NCBI RefSeq assembly: GCF_012641365.1
Contig: NZ_JABAIM010000002.1
Location: 248,001 to 312,000 of the forward strand
DNA: 64,000 nucleotides
Reading direction: 5' to 3'
Source: Leeia aquatica
GTDB lineage: Bacteria > Pseudomonadota > Gammaproteobacteria > Burkholderiales > Leeiaceae
Shown in pieces: positions 1 through 7,494 of the stretch. The notes under the pieces were generated by a model. That model saw only the letters and a list, made by a program, of their open reading frames with translations. It was not told the origin of the DNA and ran no database searches. The position numbers and the translations under genes were made by a program. Each line of letters begins with the position of its first letter. Positions within the stretch are counted from its first letter, which is position 1.

Positions 1-29
1 ACATAGAAAATGGTGTATCCCAGCTTCAT
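1..29 (-). CDS. Start of a VOC (glyoxalase-fold) family gene, cut by window edge
   Basis: Only the first nine codons and part of a tenth are present, reading MKLGYTIFYV if the last codon is GTN. That beginning is typical of VOC/glyoxalase-fold proteins, whose first beta strand carries a metal ligand. An AAGGAG ribosome binding site at about 38-43 lies 7 nt before the ATG at 29-27 and 4 nt before another ATG at 32-30; the downstream one is better spaced. The hairpin at 108-138 ends the preceding minus-strand gene, so this gene probably has its own promoter in the roughly 75 nt between. The call rests on ten residues and is tentative. Confidence 0.45.
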
Positions 30-107
30 CATCTCACTCCTTGCTTGAAAACCGGATCAGCTTACCCGCCTGCCTGGCGTGATGTCTTGAACAAAGCCGT
101 CAATACC

Positions 108-138
108 AAAAAATCAGGCCGGGAAAGCCCGGCCTGAT
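108..138 (-). terminator. Intrinsic terminator of the solute-binding protein gene
   Basis: An 11-bp perfect stem (113-123 pairing with 128-138) with a 4-nt loop is followed on the minus strand by a run of six T (108-113). It lies 38 nt after the stop codon of the minus-strand gene ending at 176. Confidence 0.9.
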
Positions 139-175
139 CTGTGGTCACCTCACGGTGCAGGACTCACTGCAGTCC

Positions 176-1309
176 TTACTTCACCGTCACCACTTGCCAC
201 TTGCCACCCTTCACTTCATAAATGGTGACCGGGGCATTCTTCGGCTCACCGTTGGCTTCGAATTCGAAGGTACCGGTCACGCCCTTGTAGCTGATGGTCT
301 TCAGCGCTGCCAGATACTTGGCAGGTTCGGTGCTGTTGGCCTTCTTCATGGCTTCAGCAACCAGGTACACTGCATCATAGAACTGCGGCCCAAACAGCAC
401 CACGTCCTGGTTGTACTTGGCCTTGTACTTCTTCTCGAACGCTGCTCCGCCCGGTTGCTTGTCCAGCGGTGCACCCGCCACAGCGGAAAAGTGACCTTCA
501 GCCGGCTTGCCGCCTGCCATTTCCACAAACTTGTCGGTGTTCAGCATGTCACCGCCCATGATCTTGGCGGTCATGCCCAGGCCGGCCATTTGCTTGACCA
601 GCGGCGCAGCTTGCGCATCCGCACCACCGTAGAACAGTACGTCCGGATTGCTGCCCTTCAGGGAGGTCAGGATGGCGCTGAAATCCACAGCCTTGTCGGT
701 GGTGAATTCGTGGCGCAGGATCTTGCCGCCGTTGGCCTTCACCGCAGCTTCAAACTGCTCGGCCAGGCCTTGACCATAGGCGGTACGGTCATCGACCACC
801 ACAATGTTCTTGGCCTTCAGGGTCTTGACGGCATATTCGCCCAGCACCTTGCCCAGGAACGCGTCGTTACCCACCAGACGGAAGGCGCTCTTGAAGCCTT
901 GCTGGGAGTACTTCGGGTTGGTCGCCACGGTCAGCTGTGGGATGCCTGCATCGGCGTACACTTTGGAGGCCGGAATGGAGGTACCGGAGTTGAAGTGACC
1001 GATGATGGCGCTCACCTTGGCATCCACCAGCTTCTGAGCCACTACCGTGCCCATGCGCGGGTCGGCCTGGTCGTCTTCAACCACCAGTTCAAACTTGACC
1101 TTCTGGCCACCCACCATCACACCCTTGGCGTTCAGCTCTTCTACGGCCAGACGGGCTGCATTTTCATTGTCCTTGCCATAGTGTGCTTGTGCGCCAGACA
1201 GCGGCGAAGCAAAGCCCAGTTTCACAACGGTATCAGCCAGGGTCAGACCGGAGCTGGCGGCAAACGCCAGGGCAATGGCAGACAGGGCCAGTTTCTTCGG
1301 GTTCATCAT
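176..1309 (-). CDS. Branched-chain amino acid-type ABC transporter substrate-binding protein
   Basis: A 377-residue periplasmic solute-binding protein of the LivJ/LivK (type 1 periplasmic binding fold) family. Residues 1-25 form a signal peptide ending in LTLA before Asp26. The mature protein opens with VVKLGFASPLSGAQAHYGKD, the usual start of this family, and keeps the NAARLAVEELNAKG and DDQADPRMG blocks. The ligand is probably an aliphatic or neutral amino acid, but it cannot be read from sequence. No permease or ATPase genes accompany it here, so it must use a transporter encoded elsewhere. GAGGAG lies 10 nt before the first of two tandem ATGs. It is followed by a strong terminator, and a hairpin separates it from the hydroxyproline genes, so joint transcription is not assured. 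Import of hydroxyproline is possible but unproven. Confidence 0.9.
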   Translation of the reverse strand: MMNPKKLALSAIALAFAASSGLTLADTVVKLGFASPLSGAQAHYGKDNENAARLAVEELNAKGVMVGGQKVKFELVVEDDQADPRMGTVVAQKLVDAKVSAIIGHFNSGTSIPASKVYADAGIPQLTVATNPKYSQQGFKSAFRLVGNDAFLGKVLGEYAVKTLKAKNIVVVDDRTAYGQGLAEQFEAAVKANGGKILRHEFTTDKAVDFSAILTSLKGSNPDVLFYGGADAQAAPLVKQMAGLGMTAKIMGGDMLNTDKFVEMAGGKPAEGHFSAVAGAPLDKQPGGAAFEKKYKAKYNQDVVLFGPQFYDAVYLVAEAMKKANSTEPAKYLAALKTISYKGVTGTFEFEANGEPKNAPVTIYEVKGGKWQVVTVK

Positions 1310-1351
1310 GATCGATTCACTCCTCGTTTGATTTTATAAGCCCCATAACGG

Positions 1352-1381
1352 AAAAACAGCATGCGCCGGGGCATCGCATGC
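1352..1381 (-). terminator. Probable intrinsic terminator after the dehydrogenase gene
   Basis: On the minus strand a 7-bp stem GCATGCG/CGCATGC (1375-1381 with 1359-1365) is followed 2 nt later by TTTTT (1352-1356). It lies 10 nt past the stop of the gene ending at 1392 and separates it from the solute-binding protein gene. Confidence 0.6.
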
Positions 1382-1391
1382 GTCCGTACTC

Positions 1392-2642
1392 TCAAAAACG
1401 ATCAATCCGGCATGCCTCCTGGGGGTAGGCAGCCTGTCGACCGGCGACCAGATCAGCAATGATCCGGCCTGTTGTCGCCCCCAGCGTCAGGCCAAGATGA
1501 CCATGACCGAAGGCAAAACTCACATTGTCGTGCCGTGGCGCCTTGCCAATCACCGGCACAGTATCCGGCAGCGCAGGACGGTTTCCCATCCAGAAGCTGG
1601 CACCGGCATCATTCAGCTGGGGCAGATACTGCCGCGCCTTGTCGATCAGCACTTCAGCCCGCCGCATGTTAGGGGGTGCATCCTTGCTCGCCAGTTCGAC
1701 CGTACCGGCCACCCGGATGCCGCCATCCGCCATCGGCAGGATCACAAAACCGCCCGAGGCCGACAAAATGAACTTGTCCAGCGCTACCCCGGCATTCGGC
1801 AGGGTCGCATGATACCCGCGTTCGCTCTCCAGTGGCACCTTGTAACCCAGTTGCTTCGCCAGCTCGCCCGACCAAACCCCCGCGGCCACCACCACATGAT
1901 CGGCTTTGAGTGTGTCGCCACCGGCAAGTTTCACCCCGATCACCCGCCCCTGCTCCAGCAGGAAGGCCGAGACTGACTGAGGTACCTGGGTGACCCCCTC
2001 AGCCATCGCCTTGCGGGCAATGCCTTCCGTGAAGACATAGGGATCGTCCACATGAGACCACGATGGCACATGCACCGCGTGCTGCCAGCGCGGGTCCAGC
2101 GCGGGCTCCAGGCTCTTGAGCTGCGCGCCTTCCACCACATCACAGCGGATACCATGATCACGCTTGATCTGCCATTTGGCGGCATCCTTGGCAAGGTCTC
2201 CGGGTCCGTCATAGACGGTCAGCGAGCCATGCCGTCGCCAGATCGCATTCACCCCCGCCCAATGAGCCAGCGGTTCCAGATCAGCATAGACACGGTTAAG
2301 CAACTGCGCCATGGCGGAGGTCAAACTTTGCATCTTGCTGCGTCGCCCGGCCCAGACAAAACGCAACAGCCATGGGGTCAATGAGGGCAGGTAGCGCCAC
2401 TGCAAGGCCAGCGGTCCCAGCGGGTCCATCATCCAGCCCGGAATGCGGCGGAATACCCCCGGCTCGGACAGCGGCACAATGTCACTCACGGCAAAGGCAC
2501 CGGCATTGCCAAACGACGTGGAACGGCCTGGCGCTTCTGCATCGACCAGCACCACCTCATGCCCGTCCTGCCGCAACCAGGCGGCACAACAAATACCGAC
2601 GATGCCTGCCCCAACCACCACAACCTGTTTGCGCGTTGTCAT
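1392..2642 (-). CDS. FAD-dependent D-amino acid dehydrogenase, probably cis-4-hydroxy-D-proline dehydrogenase
   Basis: A 416-residue DadA-type flavoprotein. The N-terminus has the dinucleotide-binding motif VVVVGAGIVGICCAAWL (about residues 8-24) followed by an acidic residue after the second strand. The C-terminal FGHGHLGLTLGATTGR segment is typical of the D-amino acid dehydrogenase family. It starts 2 nt after the epimerase stop codon, so the two genes form one operon. In hydroxyproline catabolism the epimerase makes cis-4-hydroxy-D-proline, which this type of membrane-associated enzyme oxidises to 1-pyrroline-4-hydroxy-2-carboxylate. Substrate assignment rests on the context; as a lone sequence it could be any DadA-like enzyme. 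Confidence 0.85.
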   Translation of the reverse strand: MTTRKQVVVVGAGIVGICCAAWLRQDGHEVVLVDAEAPGRSTSFGNAGAFAVSDIVPLSEPGVFRRIPGWMMDPLGPLALQWRYLPSLTPWLLRFVWAGRRSKMQSLTSAMAQLLNRVYADLEPLAHWAGVNAIWRRHGSLTVYDGPGDLAKDAAKWQIKRDHGIRCDVVEGAQLKSLEPALDPRWQHAVHVPSWSHVDDPYVFTEGIARKAMAEGVTQVPQSVSAFLLEQGRVIGVKLAGGDTLKADHVVVAAGVWSGELAKQLGYKVPLESERGYHATLPNAGVALDKFILSASGGFVILPMADGGIRVAGTVELASKDAPPNMRRAEVLIDKARQYLPQLNDAGASFWMGNRPALPDTVPVIGKAPRHDNVSFAFGHGHLGLTLGATTGRIIADLVAGRQAAYPQEACRIDRF

Positions 2643-2644
2643 GA

Positions 2645-3655
2645 TCAGGCCACCTCAAAACCGTGACAGTAGGGGTCACGCGGATCCAGCGTGATCTGGC
2701 TGGTGCCGGTAATCACCGCCCAGCCTTCAATGCTGGGCACCATCGCGGCGTAATCACCCACTTTGGTCTCGGCCTCAATACGGCCGATGAACTGGCTGCC
2801 TATGATGCTCTCGTGCACAAACTGCTCGCCTGCCTTCAGCAGGCCACGGCCATAGCGCTGTGCCATGCGGGCCGAGGTGCCGGTACCGCAGGGCGAGCGG
2901 TCAATGGCGGCCTCGCCATACAGCACGGCATTACGGGCATCCGAGCCTGGCTGGCGCGGCGCACCGGTCCACAGACAGTGACGCACGCCACGAATCTTCG
3001 GGTCCTCCGGGTGCACAAACTCATAGTGTTCGTTCAGATACTGGCGCACCGCCCGGCCCATCTCCACCAGTTCAGAAGGCTTGAAATCCGCCATGTCACG
3101 GAAATTCTCCTGCGCCTCCACAATGGGATAGAAGTTGCCCCCATAGGCGATGTCCACCTTCAACTCACCCAGCTGCGGGATCACTACCTTGACATCGGTA
3201 CGGAACAGGAAGGACGGTACATTGGTAATGCGTACGCCTTTGACGTATTGACCATCCATCTCATAGCGAGCCACCACCAGGCCAGCAGGCGTTTCCAGCC
3301 GCAGTTCCCCCGGCGTACGCGGCGTGACCAGTCCACGCTCAATGGCAAAAGTCACTACGCCAATGGTGCCATGACCGCACATCGGCAGGCACCCGCTGGT
3401 TTCAATGTACAAGACAGCGATATCGCAGTCAGGGCGGGTCGCCGGGTACAGGAAAGCACCCGACATCTGGGCATGGCCACGCGGCTCGAACATCAGACCG
3501 GTACGAATCCAGTCGAACTGTTCCATGAAATGAACCCGCCGCTCCCCCTGGTTTGCACCCAGCAACGGGGGATGATTGCTCACAACCAGCCGAACCGGAT
3601 TGCCACACGTGTGTCCGTCGATGCAGTGGAAGGTATGAGCCGTACGAGATGACAT
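2645..3655 (-). CDS. 4-hydroxyproline 2-epimerase (proline racemase family)
   Basis: Interconverts trans-4-hydroxy-L-proline and cis-4-hydroxy-D-proline, the first step of hydroxyproline breakdown. Counting from the start chosen here (336 residues), the two catalytic cysteines are Cys93 in MCGHGTIG and Cys256 in DRSPCGTGTSAR. Both are needed for the two-base mechanism, and their presence argues against a dehydratase paralogue. The start at 3655 gives MSSRTAHTFHCIDGHTCGNP, which matches where family members begin. An upstream ATG at 3691 and a TTG at 3742 are in frame, and none has a convincing ribosome binding site, so the start is uncertain. It heads the minus-strand arm of the locus, facing the deaminase gene across a region with two operator-like palindromes. 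Confidence 0.9.
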   Translation of the reverse strand: MSSRTAHTFHCIDGHTCGNPVRLVVSNHPPLLGANQGERRVHFMEQFDWIRTGLMFEPRGHAQMSGAFLYPATRPDCDIAVLYIETSGCLPMCGHGTIGVVTFAIERGLVTPRTPGELRLETPAGLVVARYEMDGQYVKGVRITNVPSFLFRTDVKVVIPQLGELKVDIAYGGNFYPIVEAQENFRDMADFKPSELVEMGRAVRQYLNEHYEFVHPEDPKIRGVRHCLWTGAPRQPGSDARNAVLYGEAAIDRSPCGTGTSARMAQRYGRGLLKAGEQFVHESIIGSQFIGRIEAETKVGDYAAMVPSIEGWAVITGTSQITLDPRDPYCHGFEVA

Positions 3656-3871
3656 TACGGCTGATGCATGGGAGGTTTCATGATTGTTCATGTTATTGAT
3701 CTGATTACCAAACAGGGTTTTGAAAAACGTCGAAAAGGCCAAATATTAACCGGCAAAGTGACCTGATGACCAAACAAGGAAAACAGCCAGCATCCGTTAA
3801 ACTGCCACGCCATACACAATGGCATGCTGGAAATGCCTGTCTTCTCACCAGGTTACCCCTTGCAATGTGTA

Positions 3872-3885
3872 TATTGTATACATTA
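3872..3885. promoter_or_regulatory. Operator-like palindrome 1, probable GntR/FCD site
   Basis: TATTGTATACATTA has the perfect 8-bp palindromic core TGTATACA at 3875-3882. The same core recurs in the TTGTATACAA site at 4011-4020, with centres 137 nt apart. FadR-subfamily GntR proteins often bind short palindromes of this kind. The likely ligand is the GntR protein encoded at 6643. Confidence 0.6.
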
Positions 3886-3991
3886 CAAGACAGTGGAGAA
3901 CAAGCCTTTTTCCAGCCTGCACAATCATCTACGTATTACTACGCATCACATGGGGTGTACGCTTGTAGTTCTACGGTGCATCCTAATTTAT

Positions 3992-4020
3992 TTGCCACAC
4001 ATATTGAATATTGTATACAA
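3992..4020 (+). promoter_or_regulatory. Promoter of the deaminase arm with overlapping operator
   Basis: A -35-like TTGCCA (3992-3997), a 16-nt spacer and a -10-like TATACA (4014-4019) point toward the deaminase gene. The -10 lies inside the perfect palindrome TTGTATACAA (4011-4020), so a repressor bound there would block RNA polymerase. Assignment is by eye. Confidence 0.55.
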
Positions 4021-4112
4021 AAAAGATATGATGCGCAGCATACCCGAGCATTCAGGGCTGTCACAACGGTCCGGATGTCAGGTCTGACCAATCAAAGATG
4101 GAGAGTAAACTC

Positions 4113-5018
4113 ATGGCTTGCCCCTGGACTGGCGTTTATCCGGCCGTTACCACCAAGTTCACCGCCGACGGCGCTCTGGATCTTGCAGGTACCCAACAAC
4201 ACATTGAGTGGCAGATTGACTGCGGCGCGGATGGCATCATCGTCTGCGGCTCGCTGGGCGAGAACTCCACCCTGTCTTTTGATGAAAAGCTGGCGGTACT
4301 GGGCGCAGGTCTGAAAGCCAGCCGTGGCCGCGTGCCGGTACTGTTGACGGTGGCCGAAGGCACCACGGCAGATGCGTGCCGCCTGGCCAAGCTGGCGGAA
4401 GAGCAAGGTGCCAATGGCCTGATGGTCCTGCCGGGCATGCGCTACGTATCCGACCGCCGTGAAACCATTGCGCACTACCGTGCCGTGGCCCAGGCCAGCA
4501 AGCTGCCGATCATGCTCTACATCAATCCTCTGGCCTACGTGGTCGACATCACCCCGGACATGCTGGTGGAAATGGCCGATGAGCCAAACTTCGTGGCCAT
4601 CAAGGAATCCACCGGCGACGTACGCCGCGTCACCCAGGTGATCAACGCTTGCGGTGACCGCTATGGCATCTTCTGCGGCGTGGACGATCTGGCGATGGAA
4701 GAAATGGCCATGGGCGCTACCGGCTGGGTGGCGGGTCTGGTGACCGCATTCCCGAAAGAGACCGTGACCATCTACCGTCTGGTGCAGGCCGGCCGCTGGG
4801 AAGAGGCCCGTGCCATCTACCGCTGGTTCCAGCCGCTGCTGCGTCTGGACATCTCCACCAAGCTGGTACAAAACATCAAGCTGGCGGAAGCCATCGTGGG
4901 TGTTGGCACTGAGCACGTGCGTGCGCCGCGCCTGCCGCTGGTTGGCGAAGAACGCGCCCAGGTCGAGAAGATCATTCGCACTGCGCTGGAAAAGCGCCCG
5001 ACCCTGCCGCAAATCTGA
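4113..5018 (+). CDS. 1-pyrroline-4-hydroxy-2-carboxylate deaminase (DHDPS/NAL family)
   Basis: A 301-residue TIM-barrel enzyme of the dihydrodipicolinate synthase family. It keeps Schiff-base Lys164 in FVAIKESTGD, Tyr136 in LPIMLYINP and the GSLGENSTL phosphate-like loop near residue 46. In this setting it should deaminate and dehydrate 1-pyrroline-4-hydroxy-2-carboxylate to 2-oxoglutarate semialdehyde. The function follows from the neighbours: epimerase and oxidase on one side, semialdehyde dehydrogenase on the other. The start at 4113 is preferred over an in-frame ATG at 4098, because GGAGAG (4100-4105) sits 7 nt before it. Without the context it could be read as a DapA or KDG-aldolase paralogue. 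Confidence 0.88.
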   Translation: MACPWTGVYPAVTTKFTADGALDLAGTQQHIEWQIDCGADGIIVCGSLGENSTLSFDEKLAVLGAGLKASRGRVPVLLTVAEGTTADACRLAKLAEEQGANGLMVLPGMRYVSDRRETIAHYRAVAQASKLPIMLYINPLAYVVDITPDMLVEMADEPNFVAIKESTGDVRRVTQVINACGDRYGIFCGVDDLAMEEMAMGATGWVAGLVTAFPKETVTIYRLVQAGRWEEARAIYRWFQPLLRLDISTKLVQNIKLAEAIVGVGTEHVRAPRLPLVGEERAQVEKIIRTALEKRPTLPQI

Positions 5019-5037
5019 TTCTCATCTGCCCTCCCCC

Positions 5038-5063
5038 AACCCGGCGCCTGGTGCGCCGGGTTT
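5038..5063 (+). terminator. Hairpin between deaminase and dehydrogenase genes
   Basis: A perfect 10-bp stem AACCCGGCGC/GCGCCGGGTT (5038-5047 with 5053-5062) is followed by only three T in a row. It may be a weak terminator or an RNA-stabilising structure inside the operon. Confidence 0.5.
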
Positions 5064-5106
5064 GTCATTACGGTGAAGCTGCCTCCTCCACGGAAAAGGA
5101 ACTGCC

Positions 5107-6534
5107 ATGTTTGCCAATCTGATCAACGGTGAATGGGTTCAGAGCGCCCACGCCATTGTCAACCGCAACCCCTCCGACCTGTCTGATGTGATCGGCGAGT
5201 ACGCCAGTGCCGATCGTCAGCAAACTCTGGATGCCATTGCCGCGGCGCGGCAGGCTGCCCCTGCCTGGGCAGCCACCACCCCGCAGCAGCGGTTTGACAT
5301 CCTCGACCGTGCAGGCAGCGAAATTCTGGCTCGCAAGGAAGAGCTGGGGCGCCTGCTCAGCCGTGAAGAAGGCAAGATTCTGGCCGAGGGGATGGGCGAA
5401 GTCGTTCGTGCCGGCAATATCTTCAAATACTTTGCCGGTGAGTGCCTGCGCCAGCACGGCGAGGTACTGGATTCGGTGCGCCCCGGGATTGAAGTCAACA
5501 TCACCCGCGAGCCATTGGGTGTCGTCGGTATCATTGCTCCGTGGAACTTCCCGATTGCCATCCCGGCCTGGAAGATTGCCCCTGCGCTGGCTTATGGCAA
5601 TGCCGTGGTCTTCAAGCCCGCCAGCGTGGTTCCGGCCTCCAGCTGGGCACTGGCTGACATCCTGCACCGGGCAGGTGTTCCCGCTGGGGTCTTCAATCTG
5701 GTGATGGGCAGTGGCCGTGAAGTGGGCGATGTGTTGCTGAACGCCGGGCTGGATGGCATCAGCTTCACCGGCTCGCAGGATACTGGCAAGAAAGTGGCAG
5801 CCGCCTGCCTTGGCAGCGGCAGCAAGTTCCAGCTGGAAATGGGCGGCAAGAACCCGCTGGTGGTGCTGGACGATGCCGACCTCAAGCTGGCGGTGGAGGC
5901 TGCCATCAATGGGGCTTACTTCTCGACTGGTCAGCGTTGCACCGCTTCCAGTCGTCTGGTGGTGACTGCGGGTATCCATGATGCCTTTGTCGAGGCCATG
6001 GTGTCGCGCCTGAAGACCTTGAAGGTGGGGCACGCGCTGGATATCAGCAGCCACATTGGCCCGGTCGTGGATGCGGGGCAGTTGCAACAGGATCTCGACT
6101 ATGTCGGCATCGCCACGGCAGAAGGCGGACTGCTGGCATATGGTGGAGAACGCCTGCAAGCCGAGAAAGACGGCTACTACATGAGCCCGGCGCTGATCAC
6201 CGGCACCCATAACCAGATGCGCATTAACCGTGAAGAAGTGTTTGGCCCGGTCGCCAGCGTCATCAAGGTGGCAGACTTTGAAGAAGCGCTGACCATTGCC
6301 AACGACACGCCCTTTGGGCTGGTCTCCGGCATCTGTACCCAGTCACTCAAGCTGGCCACCCAGTTCCGCCGCCGCGCAGCAGCTGGCATGGTGATGGTGA
6401 ACCTGCCGACCGCCGGGGTGGATTATCATGTCCCGTTCGGCGGTCGCAAAGGCTCCAGCTATGGCCCACGTGAGCAAGGTCGCTACGCGGCTGAGTTTTA
6501 CACCACGGTGAAGACGGCCTACGTGGCGGCCTGA
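5107..6534 (+). CDS. 2,5-dioxovalerate (ketoglutarate semialdehyde) dehydrogenase
   Basis: A 475-residue NAD(P)-dependent aldehyde dehydrogenase with the full active site: Asn147 in APWNFP, general base Glu244 in LEMGGKNP and nucleophile Cys278 in GQRCTASSR. The length and the GYYMSPALI and NREEVFGP blocks fit the ketoglutarate semialdehyde dehydrogenases of sugar-acid and hydroxyproline pathways. It would oxidise 2-oxoglutarate semialdehyde to 2-oxoglutarate, sending hydroxyproline carbon into the TCA cycle. AAGGA precedes the ATG by a normal distance. It is 88 nt downstream of the deaminase gene, with a hairpin between. Confidence 0.9.
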   Translation: MFANLINGEWVQSAHAIVNRNPSDLSDVIGEYASADRQQTLDAIAAARQAAPAWAATTPQQRFDILDRAGSEILARKEELGRLLSREEGKILAEGMGEVVRAGNIFKYFAGECLRQHGEVLDSVRPGIEVNITREPLGVVGIIAPWNFPIAIPAWKIAPALAYGNAVVFKPASVVPASSWALADILHRAGVPAGVFNLVMGSGREVGDVLLNAGLDGISFTGSQDTGKKVAAACLGSGSKFQLEMGGKNPLVVLDDADLKLAVEAAINGAYFSTGQRCTASSRLVVTAGIHDAFVEAMVSRLKTLKVGHALDISSHIGPVVDAGQLQQDLDYVGIATAEGGLLAYGGERLQAEKDGYYMSPALITGTHNQMRINREEVFGPVASVIKVADFEEALTIANDTPFGLVSGICTQSLKLATQFRRRAAAGMVMVNLPTAGVDYHVPFGGRKGSSYGPREQGRYAAEFYTTVKTAYVAA

Positions 6535-6642
6535 TTCAAAGGATCTCCCGGCCTTGGCGGGCTGGGAGCAGTGGACATTTTGTCGGGCGGGTGATAAAAC
6601 CGCATATCACAACAGGCGCCTGCCCATACCAAGAGAACCCGC

Positions 6643-7317
6643 ATGTCCAAACCGCCACTGATTGCTCGACAAACCCTGACTGGTGCGGTAACAGAAGCCT
6701 TGCGCAACCAGATCCTGACCGGAGAGCTGCCGGATGGCATGCAGCTGCGGCAAGAGGCCTTGTCCCAGGAGTTTGGCGTCAGCCGCGTACCGGTGCGGGA
6801 AGCGTTGCGTCAGCTGGAAGCCGAAGGTCTGGTGCAGATCCTCGACCATAAAGGAGCCACCGTCACCCAGTTTTCCTTTACCGATGTGAAGGAATTGCTG
6901 GACATCCGGGCTCTGGTTGAATGTGACCTGCTGCAGCGAGCCATCCCTTTACAGTCGGAAGCTGAGCTGAAGGAGGCCGAAAGCCTGCTCAAACAGTTCG
7001 AAGCTGCGCTGAAGAAGAAGGATGTATCTCTTTGGGGCCGACTGAACGCCCAGTTCCATCTGTCGCTGTACCGCTCCGCCGGGCGGCCACACAGCCTCGC
7101 ACTGGTGGAATCCCTGCTGAACAAGACCGAGCGGTATACCCGCATGCAGATTCTGTATGCCGATTACAGCCAGCGCGCGCAATCGGAGCACAGCGCCTTG
7201 CTGGAGTTTTGCCGGAAGAAGGACGCCGAGGGTGGTGCACGCTTCTTGCGTGAGCACATCCTGGGTGCCGAGCATGCGCTGGAAAATTATTTTGCCAAGC
7301 AGGGTCAATCCCGCTAA
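6643..7317 (+). CDS. GntR family regulator, FCD (FadR) subfamily, likely hydroxyproline regulator
   Basis: A 224-residue regulator. Residues 10-75 form the GntR winged helix (LRNQILTGELPDGMQLRQEA, then LSQEFGVSRVPVREALRQLE), and residues 85-215 form the helical FCD ligand domain. Its place at the end of the plus-strand arm suggests it controls the hydroxyproline genes. The paired TGTATACA palindromes at 3872-3885 and 4011-4020 are plausible targets, one covering a -10 box. No such palindrome lies before its own gene. Related regulators are usually repressors relieved by a pathway intermediate. The effector is unknown. Confidence 0.88.
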   Translation: MSKPPLIARQTLTGAVTEALRNQILTGELPDGMQLRQEALSQEFGVSRVPVREALRQLEAEGLVQILDHKGATVTQFSFTDVKELLDIRALVECDLLQRAIPLQSEAELKEAESLLKQFEAALKKKDVSLWGRLNAQFHLSLYRSAGRPHSLALVESLLNKTERYTRMQILYADYSQRAQSEHSALLEFCRKKDAEGGARFLREHILGAEHALENYFAKQGQSR

Positions 7318-7343
7318 TAGCATCCAGCCCCGGAAATCGATGT

Positions 7344-7349
7344 TATAAT
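7344..7349 (+). promoter_or_regulatory. Probable -10 element for rhlE
   Basis: A perfect TATAAT lies about 150 nt before the rhlE start and 27 nt after the GntR stop. No good -35 is visible at 17 nt. If used, the mRNA has a long structured leader beginning with the hairpin at 7365-7387. Confidence 0.5.
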
Positions 7350-7364
7350 CCTGTTTAATCATCC

Positions 7365-7387
7365 ACGCCACCATCGGTCGGTGGCGT
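7365..7387 (+). other. Hairpin at the start of the rhlE leader
   Basis: A perfect 8-bp inverted repeat ACGCCACC/GGTGGCGT with a 7-nt loop lies just downstream of the TATAAT. There is no T tract, so it is not a standard terminator. The remaining leader also repeats the string GTAGCTGC twice. Confidence 0.5.
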
Positions 7388-7494
7388 GACCGTGTAGCTG
7401 CAAGCACGGACCCATGATCCGATAATCGCTGACAGGGCCAACCCTCCGACCGAACCACGCCCTGCGTGCCTGGGTAGCTGCCCGGAGTCCATCC

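Larger units (their letters stand above)
3656..4112. other. Divergent control region of the hydroxyproline locus
   Basis: This 457-nt gap separates the epimerase and deaminase genes. It is more AT-rich than the flanking genes and holds two TGTATACA-centred palindromes at 3872-3885 and 4011-4020, plus a promoter for the plus arm. Open frames crossing it (for example 3766-4314 on the plus strand) lack ribosome binding sites and protein-like composition. I see no further gene. Confidence 0.7.

Noticed and set aside
155-1339. Plus-strand open frame of nearly 400 codons opposite the solute-binding protein gene
   Set aside because: It is a mirror of the real minus-strand gene, with His- and Leu-rich, non-conserved sequence and no ribosome binding site.
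3766-4314. Open frame crossing the hydroxyproline control region
   Set aside because: It overlaps operators, a promoter and the start of the deaminase gene in another frame, and lacks a ribosome binding site.
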